Part shown: one piece after another, positions 11,397-21,441 of the stretch
Position numbering within the stretch: the stretch's first letter is position 1
Layout: each line of letters starts with the position of its first letter
Assembly: GCF_005281345.1 (NCBI RefSeq)
Contig: NZ_SZXJ01000044.1
Span: forward strand, 229,617 to 293,616
From: Citrobacter sp. wls619
Lineage (GTDB): Bacteria > Pseudomonadota > Gammaproteobacteria > Enterobacterales > Enterobacteriaceae
Reading direction: 5' to 3'
DNA: 64,000 bases
Notes under the pieces: model-generated
The model's database searches: none
What the model was told of the DNA's origin: nothing
Seen by the model: the letters and a program-made list of their open reading frames with translations, nothing else
Program-made: the position numbers and the translations under genes

Positions 11397-11566
11397 TGCT
11401 TTGACGCACTCCTGAAATTTTTGCTTGTTCTGCACTATGACACAATTTTAGGTTGGGTAAAGACGAAATCCGCCGCCAGCTTGCGGGTGTGGGAACATTT
11501 TTCTGCACAATGTTCTATAATGCGCGTGAATTTTCCCACCATATTCACACCACAGGCGAAACGATC

Positions 11567-12226
11567 ATGACGCAGGATGAACTGAAAAAAGCAGTAGGAT
11601 GGGCGGCACTTCAGTATGTACAGCCCGGCACCATTGTGGGCGTAGGTACCGGTTCAACAGCCGCACACTTTATTGATGCGCTGGGCACAATGAAAGGTCA
11701 GATTGAAGGCGCAGTGTCCAGCTCGGACGCCTCGACTGAAAAACTGAAAAGCCTCGGTATCCACGTGTTCGATCTTAACGAAGTGGACAGCCTCGGCGTA
11801 TACGTTGATGGCGCGGATGAAATCAACGGCCATATGCAGATGATCAAAGGCGGCGGCGCTGCGCTGACGCGTGAAAAAATCATTGCTTCCGTGGCGAAGA
11901 AATTTATCTGCATCGCGGACGCGTCCAAGGAAGTCGATATTCTTGGCAACTTCCCGCTGCCGGTGGAAGTGATCCCAATGGCGCGTAGCGCAGTTGCGCG
12001 TCAACTGGTGAAGTTGGGCGGTCGTCCTGAATATCGTCAGGGCGTGGTCACTGACAATGGTAACGTGATCCTTGATGTACACGGCCTGGAGATCCTCGAC
12101 GCCGTGGCCATGGAAAACGCCATCAATGCGATTCCGGGCGTAGTAACCGTGGGTCTGTTCGCTAACCGTGGTGCGGATGTGGCGCTGATTGGCACACCGG
12201 ACGGCGTGAAAACTATCGTAAAATGA
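11567..12226 (+). CDS. rpiA: Ribose-5-phosphate isomerase A
   Basis: Pentose-phosphate enzyme interconverting ribose-5-P and ribulose-5-P. The 219-aa product starts at ATG 11567 ([11 protein letters not shown]), the E. coli start; an upstream in-frame extension reaches into the promoter region. Active-site segments are [10 protein letters not shown] near residue 26, SSDAST, DGADEI near residue 81 and [11 protein letters not shown] near residue 94. A hairpin follows the stop. Confidence 0.97.
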   Translation: MTQDELKKAVGWAALQYVQPGTIVGVGTGSTAAHFIDALGTMKGQIEGAVSSSDASTEKLKSLGIHVFDLNEVDSLGVYVDGADEINGHMQMIKGGGAALTREKIIASVAKKFICIADASKEVDILGNFPLPVEVIPMARSAVARQLVKLGGRPEYRQGVVTDNGNVILDVHGLEILDAVAMENAINAIPGVVTVGLFANRGADVALIGTPDGVKTIVK

Positions 12227-12230
12227 TCTG

Positions 12231-12262
12231 ACGGGAGCGTCTTCTCCCGTTAAAAAAATTTT
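12231..12262 (+). terminator. rpiA terminator-like hairpin
   Basis: Stem ACGGGAG (12231-12237) with CTCCCGT (12244-12250), followed by TAAAAAAATTTT. The tail is A-rich first and then T, so strength is uncertain. Confidence 0.65.
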
Positions 12263-12496
12263 GGCAGGGCAAATTTGGTGACTTGTGTCACGTTTATAAT
12301 ATTGTCCTGCCGATCCCTCCAAAGAAAAAGTTATCGCCAGTATTTTCCTCTGACAATTCCCGCTGAATGACATTTCCTCAGCATGACGACGCAAACGTTC
12401 ATATTGCCGCAATATTATTTTTTGATATGTTGAAGAGGAGGATGAAAATCCCACACACAACACATCAGTTTGAACAAAAAAAGACAGGGTCGGGAA

Positions 12497-13729
12497 ATGG
12501 CAAAGGTATCACTGGAGAAAGATAAGATTAAATTTCTGCTGGTTGAAGGTGTGCACCAAAAAGCACTCGAGAACCTTCGTGCAGCAGGTTATACCAACAT
12601 TGAGTTTCACAAAGGCGCTCTGGACACCGAACAGCTGAAAGAGTCCATCCGTGACGCCCACTTCATTGGCCTGCGATCCCGAACCCATCTGACTGAAGAT
12701 GTGATTGACGCCGCAGAGAAACTGGTCGCGATTGGCTGCTTCTGTATTGGTACCAATCAGGTTGATCTGAGCGCGGCGGCAAAGCGCGGGATCCCCGTGT
12801 TTAACGCGCCATTCTCTAACACACGTTCCGTTGCCGAACTGGTGATTGGCGAACTGCTGCTACTGCTACGCGGCGTGCCGGAAGCGAACGCCAAAGCGCA
12901 CCGCGGCGTGTGGAATAAACTGGCTACCGGCTCTTTTGAAGCGCGTGGCAAAAAACTGGGGATTATCGGCTACGGCCACATTGGTACTCAGCTGGGCATT
13001 CTGGCGGAATCGCTGGGGATGCACGTTTATTTCTATGATATTGAAAATAAACTGCCGCTGGGCAACGCCACGCAGGTACAGCATCTTTCCGACCTGCTGA
13101 ATATGAGCGATGTAGTCAGCCTCCATGTGCCGGAAAACGCCTCCACCAAAAATCTGATGGGCGCGCATGAGATTGCGCTGATGAAACCAGGCGCACTGCT
13201 GATCAACGCTGCACGCGGAACGGTTGTCGATATCCCTGCGCTGTGTGATGCGCTGGCAACGAAACATCTGGCAGGAGCGGCCATCGATGTCTTCCCAACG
13301 GAGCCTGCATCTAACAGCGATCCGTTCACCTCGCCGCTGTGTGATTTTGATAACGTGATCCTGACGCCGCATATCGGTGGTTCCACGCTGGAAGCGCAGG
13401 AAAACATCGGCCTGGAAGTGGCGGGTAAACTGACGAAGTATTCCGACAATGGCTCTACGCTGTCTGCCGTTAACTTCCCGGAAGTCTCGCTGCCGCTGCA
13501 CGGCGGTCGTCGTCTGATGCACATTCACGAAAACCGCCCAGGCGTACTGACCGCGCTGAACCAGATTTTTGCCGAGCAGGGCGTCAACATTGCCGCGCAG
13601 TATCTGCAGACTTCCGCGCAGGTCGGTTACGTGGTTATCGATATTGAAGCGGATGAAGATGTGGCGGAGAAAGCTCTGCTGGCGATGAAAGCCCTGCCGG
13701 GAACCATTCGCGCTCGTCTGCTGTACTAA
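12497..13729 (+). CDS. serA: D-3-phosphoglycerate dehydrogenase
   Basis: First enzyme of serine biosynthesis: NAD-dependent oxidation of 3-phosphoglycerate, feedback-inhibited by L-serine. The 410-aa product starts at ATG 12497 (MAKVSLEKDKIKF). It has the substrate domain, the Rossmann nucleotide domain with GYGHIGTQ near residue 158, the catalytic region near PHIGGST at about 291, and a C-terminal ACT serine-binding domain from about residue 337. In relatives it is regulated by Lrp. Here it stands alone, with a terminator after it and the ibs/sib pair beyond. Confidence 0.97.
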   Translation: MAKVSLEKDKIKFLLVEGVHQKALENLRAAGYTNIEFHKGALDTEQLKESIRDAHFIGLRSRTHLTEDVIDAAEKLVAIGCFCIGTNQVDLSAAAKRGIPVFNAPFSNTRSVAELVIGELLLLLRGVPEANAKAHRGVWNKLATGSFEARGKKLGIIGYGHIGTQLGILAESLGMHVYFYDIENKLPLGNATQVQHLSDLLNMSDVVSLHVPENASTKNLMGAHEIALMKPGALLINAARGTVVDIPALCDALATKHLAGAAIDVFPTEPASNSDPFTSPLCDFDNVILTPHIGGSTLEAQENIGLEVAGKLTKYSDNGSTLSAVNFPEVSLPLHGGRRLMHIHENRPGVLTALNQIFAEQGVNIAAQYLQTSAQVGYVVIDIEADEDVAEKALLAMKALPGTIRARLLY

Positions 13730-13739
13730 TTTCCTCTAC

Positions 13740-13775
13740 ATGGGCAGGCGGTTGACCTGCCCATCTTTCCTTTGC
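13740..13775 (+). terminator. serA terminator
   Basis: A perfect 9-bp stem ATGGGCAGG (13740-13748) with CCTGCCCAT (13756-13764), loop CGGTTGA, followed by a CT-rich tail. Confidence 0.8.
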
Positions 13776-13911
13776 TTTCCCTGCCTCAACATCTATTCCT
13801 GTAACGCATACATTCTGTTTTCGAGCCTTGCCGCAATGGGTAATTAAAGGCAGCGTTGCGTGTTGTACAGCACTAAAAGGAATTTACGATAGAGGCTCAG
13901 CATCGCGCTGA

Positions 13912-14061
13912 AACGGGAAAGCCCCTACCGAAGCAGGGGCTCTAAAAAGGAAAGGGACGATGATGAGAGTCGTCATCATGCTGCTGATCCTGTTAATCAT
14001 CGCTTGGCCAGCATATTAACAGAGAGTACGCAGGGGGGAGGTTCGCCTCCCTCACCCTTCA
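13912..14061 (-). ncRNA. sibC: Sib-family antisense RNA (antitoxin to Ibs)
   Basis: Antisense sRNA of about 150 nt that covers the whole ibs toxin ORF on the other strand; in E. coli Sib RNAs block Ibs translation by base pairing. Read on the minus strand, a sigma-70 promoter TTGACA (14096-14091) with a 17-bp spacer and TAAATT (14073-14068) places the start near 14061. The transcript begins with a GGGTGAGGGAGG-type stretch typical of Sib RNAs and ends at a hairpin at 13920-13941 (AGCCCCT/AGGGGCT) followed by a T-containing tail. Position between serA and fau matches E. coli sibC. The exact ends are inferred. Confidence 0.85.
13960..14019 (+). CDS. ibsC: Ibs-type small hydrophobic toxin
   Basis: A 19-residue membrane peptide toxin too short for usual ORF calling. 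The translation MMRVVIMLLILLIIAWPAY has the MMR start, the unbroken Val/Ile/Leu core and the final AY of E. coli IbsC. Overproduced Ibs peptides depolarise the membrane. The SD AAGGAAAGG at 13948-13956 lies just upstream of ATG 13960. It is fully overlapped by the antisense sib RNA on the minus strand, so the pair is a type I toxin-antitoxin. The start may be either of two adjacent ATGs. Confidence 0.88.
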   Translation: MMRVVIMLLILLIIAWPAY

Positions 14062-14067
14062 CCGAGG

Positions 14068-14096
14068 AATTTAGGTCAAAAAAACGGCGCTGTCAA
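14068..14096 (-). promoter_or_regulatory. sib sigma-70 promoter
   Basis: Minus-strand -35 TTGACA (14091-14096) and -10 TAAATT (14068-14073), spaced exactly 17 bp, pointing into the sib RNA. Confidence 0.82.
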
Positions 14097-14110
14097 TCGG
14101 CAAAAAACGG

Positions 14111-14707
14111 CTACCACTCCCAAATTTTGGATGGCGTCACCACCGCAGGCAGCGGGATATCCCACTCTTCGACAGGCAATTTTTCCACTCGCTGACAATC
14201 GTGCGCGTAGCCTACGGGCTGGATCTGATGCTGCTGCCAGTTTTGCAATGTACGGTCATAAAATCCACCTCCCATACCCAGGCGTTGCCCGACCTCATCA
14301 AACGCCACTAACGGCGTAATCAGCACATCCAGCTGTGACAGCGGCAATACGTCGCGTACATCAAGCCGTGGCTCCCGGATTTTTAAGCGATTGGTGACCA
14401 GCTCGCTGTGCGGATGATAGTGCAGGAACAGTAAATTACCGGGGCTGAAGGGATGAAGAACCGGAAGATAGACGCGCTTGCCCACTCGCCACAGTTGATC
14501 TATTAGCGGCTGGGTATCGAGTTCGCCATCGAACGAGAGGAATACCGCCACGGTATGAGCGAGTACAACAGGGGGATAGCTGAGCATTCGGGTCGCGGCT
14601 TGCTGGCCGAAATGTTCTTGTTGATCGGGCGTTAATGCACGACGGCGTTGCCGAATGAGTTTACGTATTTCTTGTCGGGATAAAGGAAGTTCAGAAAGTA
14701 GTGTCAT
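14111..14707 (-). CDS. fau: 5-formyltetrahydrofolate cyclo-ligase
   Basis: Converts 5-formyl-THF to 5,10-methenyl-THF using ATP. The 198-aa product has the family signature GMGGGFYDRTL near residue 150 and the N-terminal basic RQRRRAL. The only good start is ATG 14705-14707, directly after 6S RNA. The shorter start used for E. coli YgfA (MIRQRRRAL) is not available because that codon is CTC here. ssrS lies 19 bp upstream on the same strand, so fau is probably expressed by read-through from the 6S RNA transcript as in E. coli. Confidence 0.95.
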   Translation of the reverse strand: MTLLSELPLSRQEIRKLIRQRRRALTPDQQEHFGQQAATRMLSYPPVVLAHTVAVFLSFDGELDTQPLIDQLWRVGKRVYLPVLHPFSPGNLLFLHYHPHSELVTNRLKIREPRLDVRDVLPLSQLDVLITPLVAFDEVGQRLGMGGGFYDRTLQNWQQHQIQPVGYAHDCQRVEKLPVEEWDIPLPAVVTPSKIWEW

Positions 14708-14726
14708 GGCTGTTGCCAGGTAGAAG

Positions 14727-14910
14727 GGAATCTCCGAGATGCCGCCGCAGGCTGTAACCCTTGAACCCTTGGTTCAAGGTGAATGCGTCGTCACAGTTTT
14801 AAGGCTTCTCGGACGGGCCGAGCATGCTCACCAACCGTGGAGCGCCACATTCTTGTGGTATGAAATATCGGCTCAGGGGACTGGCCCGCTTGCAAACATC
14901 TCAGAGAAAT
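14727..14910 (-). ncRNA. ssrS: 6S RNA
   Basis: 184-nt RNA that mimics an open promoter and sequesters sigma-70 RNA polymerase in stationary phase. Read on the minus strand, the sequence starts ATTTCTCTGAGATGTTTGC and ends CATCTCGGAGATTCC. The ends pair to form the closing stem, and the central bulge region (CCGATATTTCATACCACAAG) is nearly identical to E. coli 6S RNA. It lies between zapA and fau, the conserved position. Confidence 0.97.
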
Positions 14911-14951
14911 TTTGTCTTCACGGTCACTCTACCACAGTAAACCGAAAAGTG

Positions 14952-15347
<396 letters not shown>

Positions 15348-15447
15348 CTATAGCTACCCTGGTATCAAGATACAAGCCCTTTTCTGGTCCACCAGGGTCC
15401 AAAGTGGTAGCATATCATGAATATCCTCCCTTTGATGACGAATGCTT

Positions 15448-16026
15448 ATGTCTATACAGAACGAAATGCCTGGTTACAACGAAGTTAGCCAGTTTTTGAA
15501 CCAACAAGGGGCCGGATTGACCCCCGCTGAAATGCACGGTTTGATCAGCGGGATGATTTGCGGTGGCAACAACGACAGCTCATGGCAGCCGCTGTTGCAC
15601 GACCTGACGAACGAAGGTCTGGCCTTCGGTCACGAGCTGGCTCAGGCGCTGCTGAAAATGCACTCTGCCACCAGCGATGCGCTGGAAGATGATGGCTTCC
15701 TTTTTCAGCTTTATCTGCCTGAAGGCGATGACGTTAGCGTGTTCGATCGCGCCGATGCGTTGGCTGGCTGGGTAAACCACTTTTTGCTGGGCCTCGGTGT
15801 GACACAACCGAAGCTCGACAAAGTGACCGGTGAAACCGGCGAAGCGATCGATGATCTGCGTAATATCGCCCAGTTGGGCTATGACGAAGACGAAGATCAG
15901 GAAGAGCTGGAAATGTCGCTCGAAGAGATCATCGAATACGTGCGTGTTGCCGCGTTGCTGTGCCATGACACATTCACGCGTCAGCAACCGACCGCACCGG
16001 AAGTCCGTAAACCGACTCTGCACTAA
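15448..16026 (+). CDS. ygfB: UPF0149 family protein YgfB
   Basis: 192-aa conserved cytosolic protein of unknown biochemical role, started at ATG 15448 ([10 protein letters not shown]). A very acidic segment [15 protein letters not shown] lies near residue 150. It is the first gene of the ygfB-pepP-ubiH-ubiI cluster; pepP follows after 24 bp. Confidence 0.94.
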   Translation: MSIQNEMPGYNEVSQFLNQQGAGLTPAEMHGLISGMICGGNNDSSWQPLLHDLTNEGLAFGHELAQALLKMHSATSDALEDDGFLFQLYLPEGDDVSVFDRADALAGWVNHFLLGLGVTQPKLDKVTGETGEAIDDLRNIAQLGYDEDEDQEELEMSLEEIIEYVRVAALLCHDTFTRQQPTAPEVRKPTLH

Positions 16027-16050
16027 GAACGAAACGCAAAGGAGAGTGTG

Positions 16051-17376
16051 ATGAGCGAGATATCTCAGCAAGAATTCCAGCGTCGTCGCCAGGCATTATT
16101 GGCGCAAATGCAGCCCGGGAGCGCCGCGCTAATTTTCGCGGCACCCGAAGCGACACGCAGCGCGGACAGTGAATATCCGTACCGCCAAAGCAGTGATTTC
16201 TGGTACTTCACCGGTTTTAACGAACCTGAAGCCGTGCTGGTGCTGATTAAAAGTGATGACACTCATAACCACAGCGTTTTGTTCAACCGGGTTCGCGACC
16301 TGACTGCAGAGATCTGGTTTGGCCGCCGTCTGGGCCAGGATGCTGCCCCGGCAAAACTTGGCGTTGACCGGGCGCTGGCCTTCAGCGAAATCAACCAACA
16401 GCTGCACCTGTTGCTCAATGGCCTGGACGCGGTGTATCACGCGCAGGGTGAATATGCCTGGGCCGACGAGATTGTGTGCACTGCACTGGATAAACTGCGC
16501 AAAGGCTCCAGACAAAATCTGCATGCGCCTGCCGCGATTATCGACTGGCGTCCAATGGTGCATGAAATGCGCCTGTTCAAATCGCCAGAAGAGATTGCTG
16601 TTATGCGCCGGGCTGGGGAAATTACCGCACTGGCGCATACCCGGGCGATGGAAAAATGCCGTCCGGGGATGTTTGAGTACCACCTGGAAGGGGAAATTCA
16701 TCACGAATTCACCCGTCATGGTGCGCGTTACCCATCCTATAACACTATCGTTGGCAGCGGCGCAAACGGCTGTATCCTGCATTACACCGAAAACGAAAGT
16801 GAAATGCGTGATGGCGACCTGGTACTGATTGACGCTGGATGCGAATACAAAGGCTACGCGGGCGATATCACGCGTACCTTCCCGGTTAACGGCAAATTTA
16901 CGCCAGCCCAGCGTGAAGTCTACGACATTGTGCTGGAGTCGTTAGAGACTAGCCTGCGTCTGTATCGTCCCGGAACGTCCATTCAGGAAGTCACTGGCGA
17001 AGTGGTGCGCATCATGATTACCGGCCTGGTGAAGCTTGGTATTCTGCACGGTGATGTCGATCAGTTGATTACCGAGAATGCGCACCGACCTTTCTTTATG
17101 CATGGTCTCAGCCACTGGCTGGGTCTGGATGTTCATGACGTCGGTGTCTATGGCCAGGATCGTTCGCGTATTCTGGAGCCGGGAATGGTGCTCACGGTTG
17201 AGCCTGGGTTGTATATCGCTCCGGATGCTGATGTACCGCCGGCTTACCGCGGTATCGGCATTCGTATTGAAGATGACATCCTTATTACCGAAGACGGTAA
17301 CGAAAACCTGACCGCTGGTGTGGTCAAGAAGGCGGATGACATTGAAGCTCTGATGGCTGTGGCGCGACTGCAATGA
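16051..17376 (+). CDS. pepP: Xaa-Pro aminopeptidase P
   Basis: Dimanganese M24 peptidase removing N-terminal residues that precede proline. The 441-aa product starts at ATG 16051 (MSEISQQEF, SD AAAGGAGAG). The pita-bread metal ligands are visible: two Asp in LIDAGCEYKGYAGDITRTF (about residues 259-277), His in HGLSHWLGLDVHD (about 350-362), Glu in VEPGLY (about 384) and Glu in IRIEDD (about 407). The 3' end overlaps ubiH by 4 bp. Confidence 0.97.
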   Translation: MSEISQQEFQRRRQALLAQMQPGSAALIFAAPEATRSADSEYPYRQSSDFWYFTGFNEPEAVLVLIKSDDTHNHSVLFNRVRDLTAEIWFGRRLGQDAAPAKLGVDRALAFSEINQQLHLLLNGLDAVYHAQGEYAWADEIVCTALDKLRKGSRQNLHAPAAIIDWRPMVHEMRLFKSPEEIAVMRRAGEITALAHTRAMEKCRPGMFEYHLEGEIHHEFTRHGARYPSYNTIVGSGANGCILHYTENESEMRDGDLVLIDAGCEYKGYAGDITRTFPVNGKFTPAQREVYDIVLESLETSLRLYRPGTSIQEVTGEVVRIMITGLVKLGILHGDVDQLITENAHRPFFMHGLSHWLGLDVHDVGVYGQDRSRILEPGMVLTVEPGLYIAPDADVPPAYRGIGIRIEDDILITEDGNENLTAGVVKKADDIEALMAVARLQ

Positions 17377-18551
17377 GCGTGATTATTGTCGGTGGCGGTA
17401 TGGTCGGCGCGACGCTGGCGCTGGCCATTTCAGCGTTGAGCCATGGGACGTTGCCTGTTCATCTGATAGAAGCGAGCGAGCCTGAAACCGATCGCCACCC
17501 GGGATTTGACGCCCGGGCAATTGCGCTGGCGGCAGGAACCTGCCAACAGCTGGCGCGAATTGGCGTGTGGCAGGCGATTGCCGATTGCGCAACGGCAATC
17601 AAAACGGTACACGTCAGTGACCGTGGGCATGCCGGATTTGTTACGCTGGATGCGCAGGAATACTGTATTCCGGCTCTGGGCCAGGTGGTAGAACTGCACG
17701 ACGTCGGGCTGCGTCTGTTTGCGCTGCTGCGTACAGCGCCGGGTGTTACATTGCACTGTCCTGACCGCGTAGCCAGCGTGTCGCGCACGCAGGAGCGCGT
17801 TGAAGTGACGCTGGAGAATGGCGAGATGATTACCGGTCGCCTGCTGGTGGCTGCCGACGGTACGCGTTCCGCACTGGCGACTGCCTGCGGTGTTGACTGG
17901 CTGCAACAGCCGTATGAACAACTGGCCGTCATTGCTAACGTCACGACTTCCGTTCCTCACGACGGGCGTGCCTATGAGCGTTTCACGCCGCATGGCCCGC
18001 TGGCTATGTTGCCAATGGCGGAGGGGCGATGCTCGCTGGTGTGGTGTCATCCGCTGGAGAAGCGTGAAGAGATCATTTCCTGGTCAGATGAACAGTTTTG
18101 CCGCGAACTGCAAAACGCTTTTGGCTGGCGACTGGGACGTATTACCCAGGCTGGTAAACGCAGCGCTTACCCGCTGTCTTTAACAACCGCGCTGAAAGCG
18201 ATTACCCATCGTACCGTGCTGGTAGGGAACGCCGCCCAGACGCTGCATCCCATTGCCGGGCAAGGTTTCAACCTTGGCCTGCGCGATGTAATGAGCCTTG
18301 CTGAGACGTTGACGCAGGCGCAAAACGGCGCGGAAGATGTCGGTGATTATGCGGTGCTGGCACGTTATCAGCAGCGCCGCGCGCGCGATCGCGAGGCGAC
18401 GATTGGTGTGACCAACAATTTAGTGTATTTGTTTGCCAATCACTGGGCCCCGCTGGTTGTTGGGCGCAATGTCGGGTTGATGGCGATGGAATTATTCACC
18501 CCTGCGCGCGATGCGCTGGCGGAGCGGACCCTGGGTTGGGTTGCACGATAA
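17373..18551 (+). CDS. ubiH: 2-octaprenyl-6-methoxyphenol hydroxylase UbiH
   Basis: FAD-dependent monooxygenase of ubiquinone biosynthesis (C-1 ring hydroxylation in E. coli). The 392-aa product starts with the FAD-binding VGGGMVGA and has the second flavin motif LVGNAAQTLHPIAGQGFNLGLRD near residue 285. The ATGA overlap with pepP suggests translational coupling. A paralogue, ubiI, follows after a REP pair. Confidence 0.96.
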   Translation: MSVIIVGGGMVGATLALAISALSHGTLPVHLIEASEPETDRHPGFDARAIALAAGTCQQLARIGVWQAIADCATAIKTVHVSDRGHAGFVTLDAQEYCIPALGQVVELHDVGLRLFALLRTAPGVTLHCPDRVASVSRTQERVEVTLENGEMITGRLLVAADGTRSALATACGVDWLQQPYEQLAVIANVTTSVPHDGRAYERFTPHGPLAMLPMAEGRCSLVWCHPLEKREEIISWSDEQFCRELQNAFGWRLGRITQAGKRSAYPLSLTTALKAITHRTVLVGNAAQTLHPIAGQGFNLGLRDVMSLAETLTQAQNGAEDVGDYAVLARYQQRRARDREATIGVTNNLVYLFANHWAPLVVGRNVGLMAMELFTPARDALAERTLGWVAR

Positions 18552-18560
18552 ATATGACCT

Positions 18561-18640
18561 GTAGGCCGGATAAGGCAACGCCGACATCCGGCAAGGGTCC
18601 CCGCAAAAATGCCTGATGGCGCTGCGCTTATCAGGCCTAC
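18561..18640. repeat. REP/BIME pair between ubiH and ubiI
   Basis: Two inverted REP-like palindromes, 18561-18592 (GTAGGCCGGAT to ATCCGGC) and 18611-18640 (GCCTGAT to ATCAGGCCTAC), fill the gap between two co-directional genes. Confidence 0.8.
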
Positions 18641-18666
18641 GGATTACAGGTTTCGAGGTATAAACA

Positions 18667-19869
18667 GTGCAAAGTGTTGATGTAGCAATTGTTGGTGGCG
18701 GCATGGTGGGACTGGCGGTTGCCTGCGGCCTGCAGGGAAGTGGGTTGCGCGTTGCTGTATTAGAACAACATGTTCCGCAGCCGTTGGCGGCGGATGCACC
18801 CCCTCAGCTTCGCGTGTCGGCAATTAACGCGGCCAGTGAAAAACTGCTGACGCGCCTTGGCGTCTGGTCGGATATTGTTGCCCGTCGCGCTTGCTGTTAC
18901 CACGGCATGGAAGTCTGGGATAAAGACAGCTTTGGACGTATTGCGTTTGATGACCAGAGTATGGGTTACAGCCATTTGGGCCACATCGTTGAAAACTCAG
19001 AAATTCACTACGCTCTGTGGCAAAAAGCGCAGCGTTCAGCGGATATCTCGCTGATGGCACCGGCTGAGTTACAGCAGGTGGCCTGGGGAGAAAACGAGGC
19101 GTTCCTGACGCTGAAAGATGGCTCCATGCTGACCGCCCGTCTGGTGATTGGTGCTGACGGTGCAAACTCGTGGCTGCGCAATAAAGCGGATATTCCACTG
19201 ACGTTCTGGGATTACCGTCATCATGCGCTGGTGGCGACGATCCGCACGCAAGAAGCCCATGGCGCGGTTGCGCGTCAGGCGTTTCATGGCGAAGGTATCC
19301 TGGCGTTCCTGCCGCTTAGCGACCCCCATCTATGCTCTATTGTCTGGTCACTCTCGCCGCAGGATGCTGAACGTATGCAGCAGGCAAGCGCAGAGGATTT
19401 CAATCAGGCGCTGAATATCGCTTTTGATAATCGCCTGGGGTTATGCCAGCTTGAAAGCGAACGCCAGACGTTTCCGCTGACGGGACGCTATGCCCGTCAG
19501 TTTGCCGCCCATCGCATGGCGCTGGTGGGGGATGCGGCGCATACCATTCATCCGCTGGCAGGACAGGGCGTGAACCTCGGTTTTATGGATGCGGCGGAGT
19601 TGATCGATGAACTTAAGCGCCTGCAACGCCAGGGGAAAGACATCGGTCAGTACCTCTATCTGCGCCGTTATGAGCGTAGCCGTAAGCACAGTGCTGCGCT
19701 AATGCTGGCTGGAATGCAGGGGTTCCGTGAACTGTTTGCCGGGGAAAATCCGGCGAAGAAATTGCTGCGTGATATTGGTCTGAAACTGGCCGATACCCTG
19801 CCGGGCGTAAAACCACAACTCATCCGCCAGGCGATGGGACTGAACGATCTTCCCGAGTGGCTACGCTAG
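18667..19869 (+). CDS. ubiI: 2-octaprenylphenol hydroxylase UbiI
   Basis: FAD-dependent C-5 hydroxylase of ubiquinone biosynthesis (formerly VisC). The 400-aa product has VGGGMVGLAVACGL at residues 9-22, DGANSWLR near residue 165 and LVGDAAHTIHPLAGQGVNLGFMD near 286. It starts at GTG 18667 with SD GAGGT at 18655-18659. The length equals E. coli. Confidence 0.96.
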   Translation: MQSVDVAIVGGGMVGLAVACGLQGSGLRVAVLEQHVPQPLAADAPPQLRVSAINAASEKLLTRLGVWSDIVARRACCYHGMEVWDKDSFGRIAFDDQSMGYSHLGHIVENSEIHYALWQKAQRSADISLMAPAELQQVAWGENEAFLTLKDGSMLTARLVIGADGANSWLRNKADIPLTFWDYRHHALVATIRTQEAHGAVARQAFHGEGILAFLPLSDPHLCSIVWSLSPQDAERMQQASAEDFNQALNIAFDNRLGLCQLESERQTFPLTGRYARQFAAHRMALVGDAAHTIHPLAGQGVNLGFMDAAELIDELKRLQRQGKDIGQYLYLRRYERSRKHSAALMLAGMQGFRELFAGENPAKKLLRDIGLKLADTLPGVKPQLIRQAMGLNDLPEWLR

Positions 19870-20321
19870 TGTCCGTAAGGACAATCTTAAGAGTTTGAAA
19901 CCCGTCACACTTTCCTCTCCCGGCCTGCGCGCCGGGATGGCTCTCTCATTTGAAATAATCTAATTCCACGCCTTTTTTCGCATTAGTTTTTTTAATATTA
20001 CGTTTTTTTCATAACGCCATTTTTGACATTTTTTCCACATTTAATATGGATTGATGCGGCTCAACTTCGCTTATCTATACCTGTTATTCTGACATAATGG
20101 CATTTGACTGGTTTTTTATGCTGTCGACGATCTGGTTGTTTTTAGTCATAAGCTAATGTGATGGTTAATTTTGCCTTATGGTTTAGCGCCTGTTTCGGTG
20201 GTAAGTTCAGGACAAAGAGAACGTTTGCGTCGCAGCCCCTGGAGCGGCTGTGGTGCTGGGTTTCGTGGCGAAGATTTCGCCACGAAAGAGTTGATAGCCC
20301 CGCTTATTCAACGAGGAAAAG
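19870..20321. other. Intergenic region upstream of gcvT
   Basis: 452 bp without a credible gene. It has a small GC hairpin just after ubiI (CCCGGC 19919-19924 with GCCGGG 19931-19936) and a very AT-rich block at about 19960-20060. In E. coli the equivalent region binds GcvA, Lrp and PurR to control gcvTHP, and the AT-rich block suits Lrp or GcvA binding, but I cannot place sites confidently. A TTGACA at 20023-20028 is a possible -35 without a convincing -10. Short plus-strand ORFs here start without good SDs and look random. Confidence 0.6.
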
Positions 20322-21416
20322 ATGGCTCAACAGACTCCTTTGTACGAACAACACACGCTATGTGGCGCGCGCATGGTTGATTTCCATGGCTGGATGATGC
20401 CACTGCATTACGGTTCTCAGCTCGATGAGCACCATGCTGTCCGCACCGATGCCGGTATGTTTGATGTGTCGCACATGACCATCGTCGACCTGCGCGGCAG
20501 CCGCACCCGGGAGTTCTTGCGTTATCTGCTGGCAAACGACGTCGCGAAGCTAACGAAGACAGGGAAAGCCCTTTACTCCGGCATGCTCAATGCGTCGGGC
20601 GGTGTGATAGATGACCTGATTGTCTACTACTTCACTGAAGATTTCTTCCGCCTCGTTGTAAACTCCGCCACCCGCGAAAAAGACCTCTCCTGGATTACCC
20701 AACACGCTGAACCTTACGCCATCGACATCACTGTTCGTGATGACCTGTCGCTGATCGCGGTGCAGGGACCAAACGCGCAGGCAAAAGCTGCCACACTGTT
20801 TACTGACGAACAACGCCATGCTGTTGAAGGTATGAAACCGTTCTTCGGCGTTCAGGCGGGTGATTTGTTTATCGCGACCACGGGTTATACCGGCGAAGCG
20901 GGATATGAAATTGCCATGCCGAATGAAAAAGCCGCGGATTTCTGGCGTGCGCTGGTCGAAGCCGGTGTTCAGCCTTGTGGCCTGGGCGCGCGTGATACGC
21001 TGCGTTTAGAAGCCGGTATGAACCTGTATGGTCAGGAGATGGATGAAGGTATCTCTCCGCTGGCGGCCAACATGGGCTGGACTATCGTGTGGGAACCGAC
21101 CGATCGCGACTTTATTGGTCGTGAAGCGCTGGAAATGCAGCGCGAAAAAGGCCACGAACAGCTGGTCGGCCTGGTCATGACGGAGAAAGGTGTGCTGCGT
21201 AATGAACTGCCAGTGCGTTTTACTGATGCGTCGGGCAACCAGCATGAAGGCATCATCACCAGCGGAACCTTCTCCCCAACCTTGGGCTACAGCATCGCGC
21301 TGGCACGCGTTCCGGCGGGTATCGGCGAAACGGCGATTGTGCAAATTCGTAACCGCGAAATGCCAGTTAAAGTCACTAAACCTATTTTTGTGCGTAACGG
21401 CAAAGCCGTCGCGTAA
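20322..21416 (+). CDS. gcvT: Aminomethyltransferase (glycine cleavage T protein)
   Basis: Takes the aminomethyl group from lipoyl-GcvH and passes the one-carbon unit to tetrahydrofolate, releasing ammonia. The 364-aa product has the folate-binding GCV_T domain with MFDVSHM near residue 46 and [10 protein letters not shown] near 188. The SD AACGAGGAAAAG lies upstream of ATG 20322. First gene of gcvTHP, with gcvH 25 bp downstream. Confidence 0.97.
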   Translation: MAQQTPLYEQHTLCGARMVDFHGWMMPLHYGSQLDEHHAVRTDAGMFDVSHMTIVDLRGSRTREFLRYLLANDVAKLTKTGKALYSGMLNASGGVIDDLIVYYFTEDFFRLVVNSATREKDLSWITQHAEPYAIDITVRDDLSLIAVQGPNAQAKAATLFTDEQRHAVEGMKPFFGVQAGDLFIATTGYTGEAGYEIAMPNEKAADFWRALVEAGVQPCGLGARDTLRLEAGMNLYGQEMDEGISPLAANMGWTIVWEPTDRDFIGREALEMQREKGHEQLVGLVMTEKGVLRNELPVRFTDASGNQHEGIITSGTFSPTLGYSIALARVPAGIGETAIVQIRNREMPVKVTKPIFVRNGKAVA

Positions 21417-21441
21417 TTCATCCTTTTTTGGAGATTGATTG

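Noticed and set aside
20158..20397. Two small ORFs just upstream of and overlapping gcvT
   Set aside because: No SD, arginine/tryptophan-rich random composition, and overlap with the true gcvT start.
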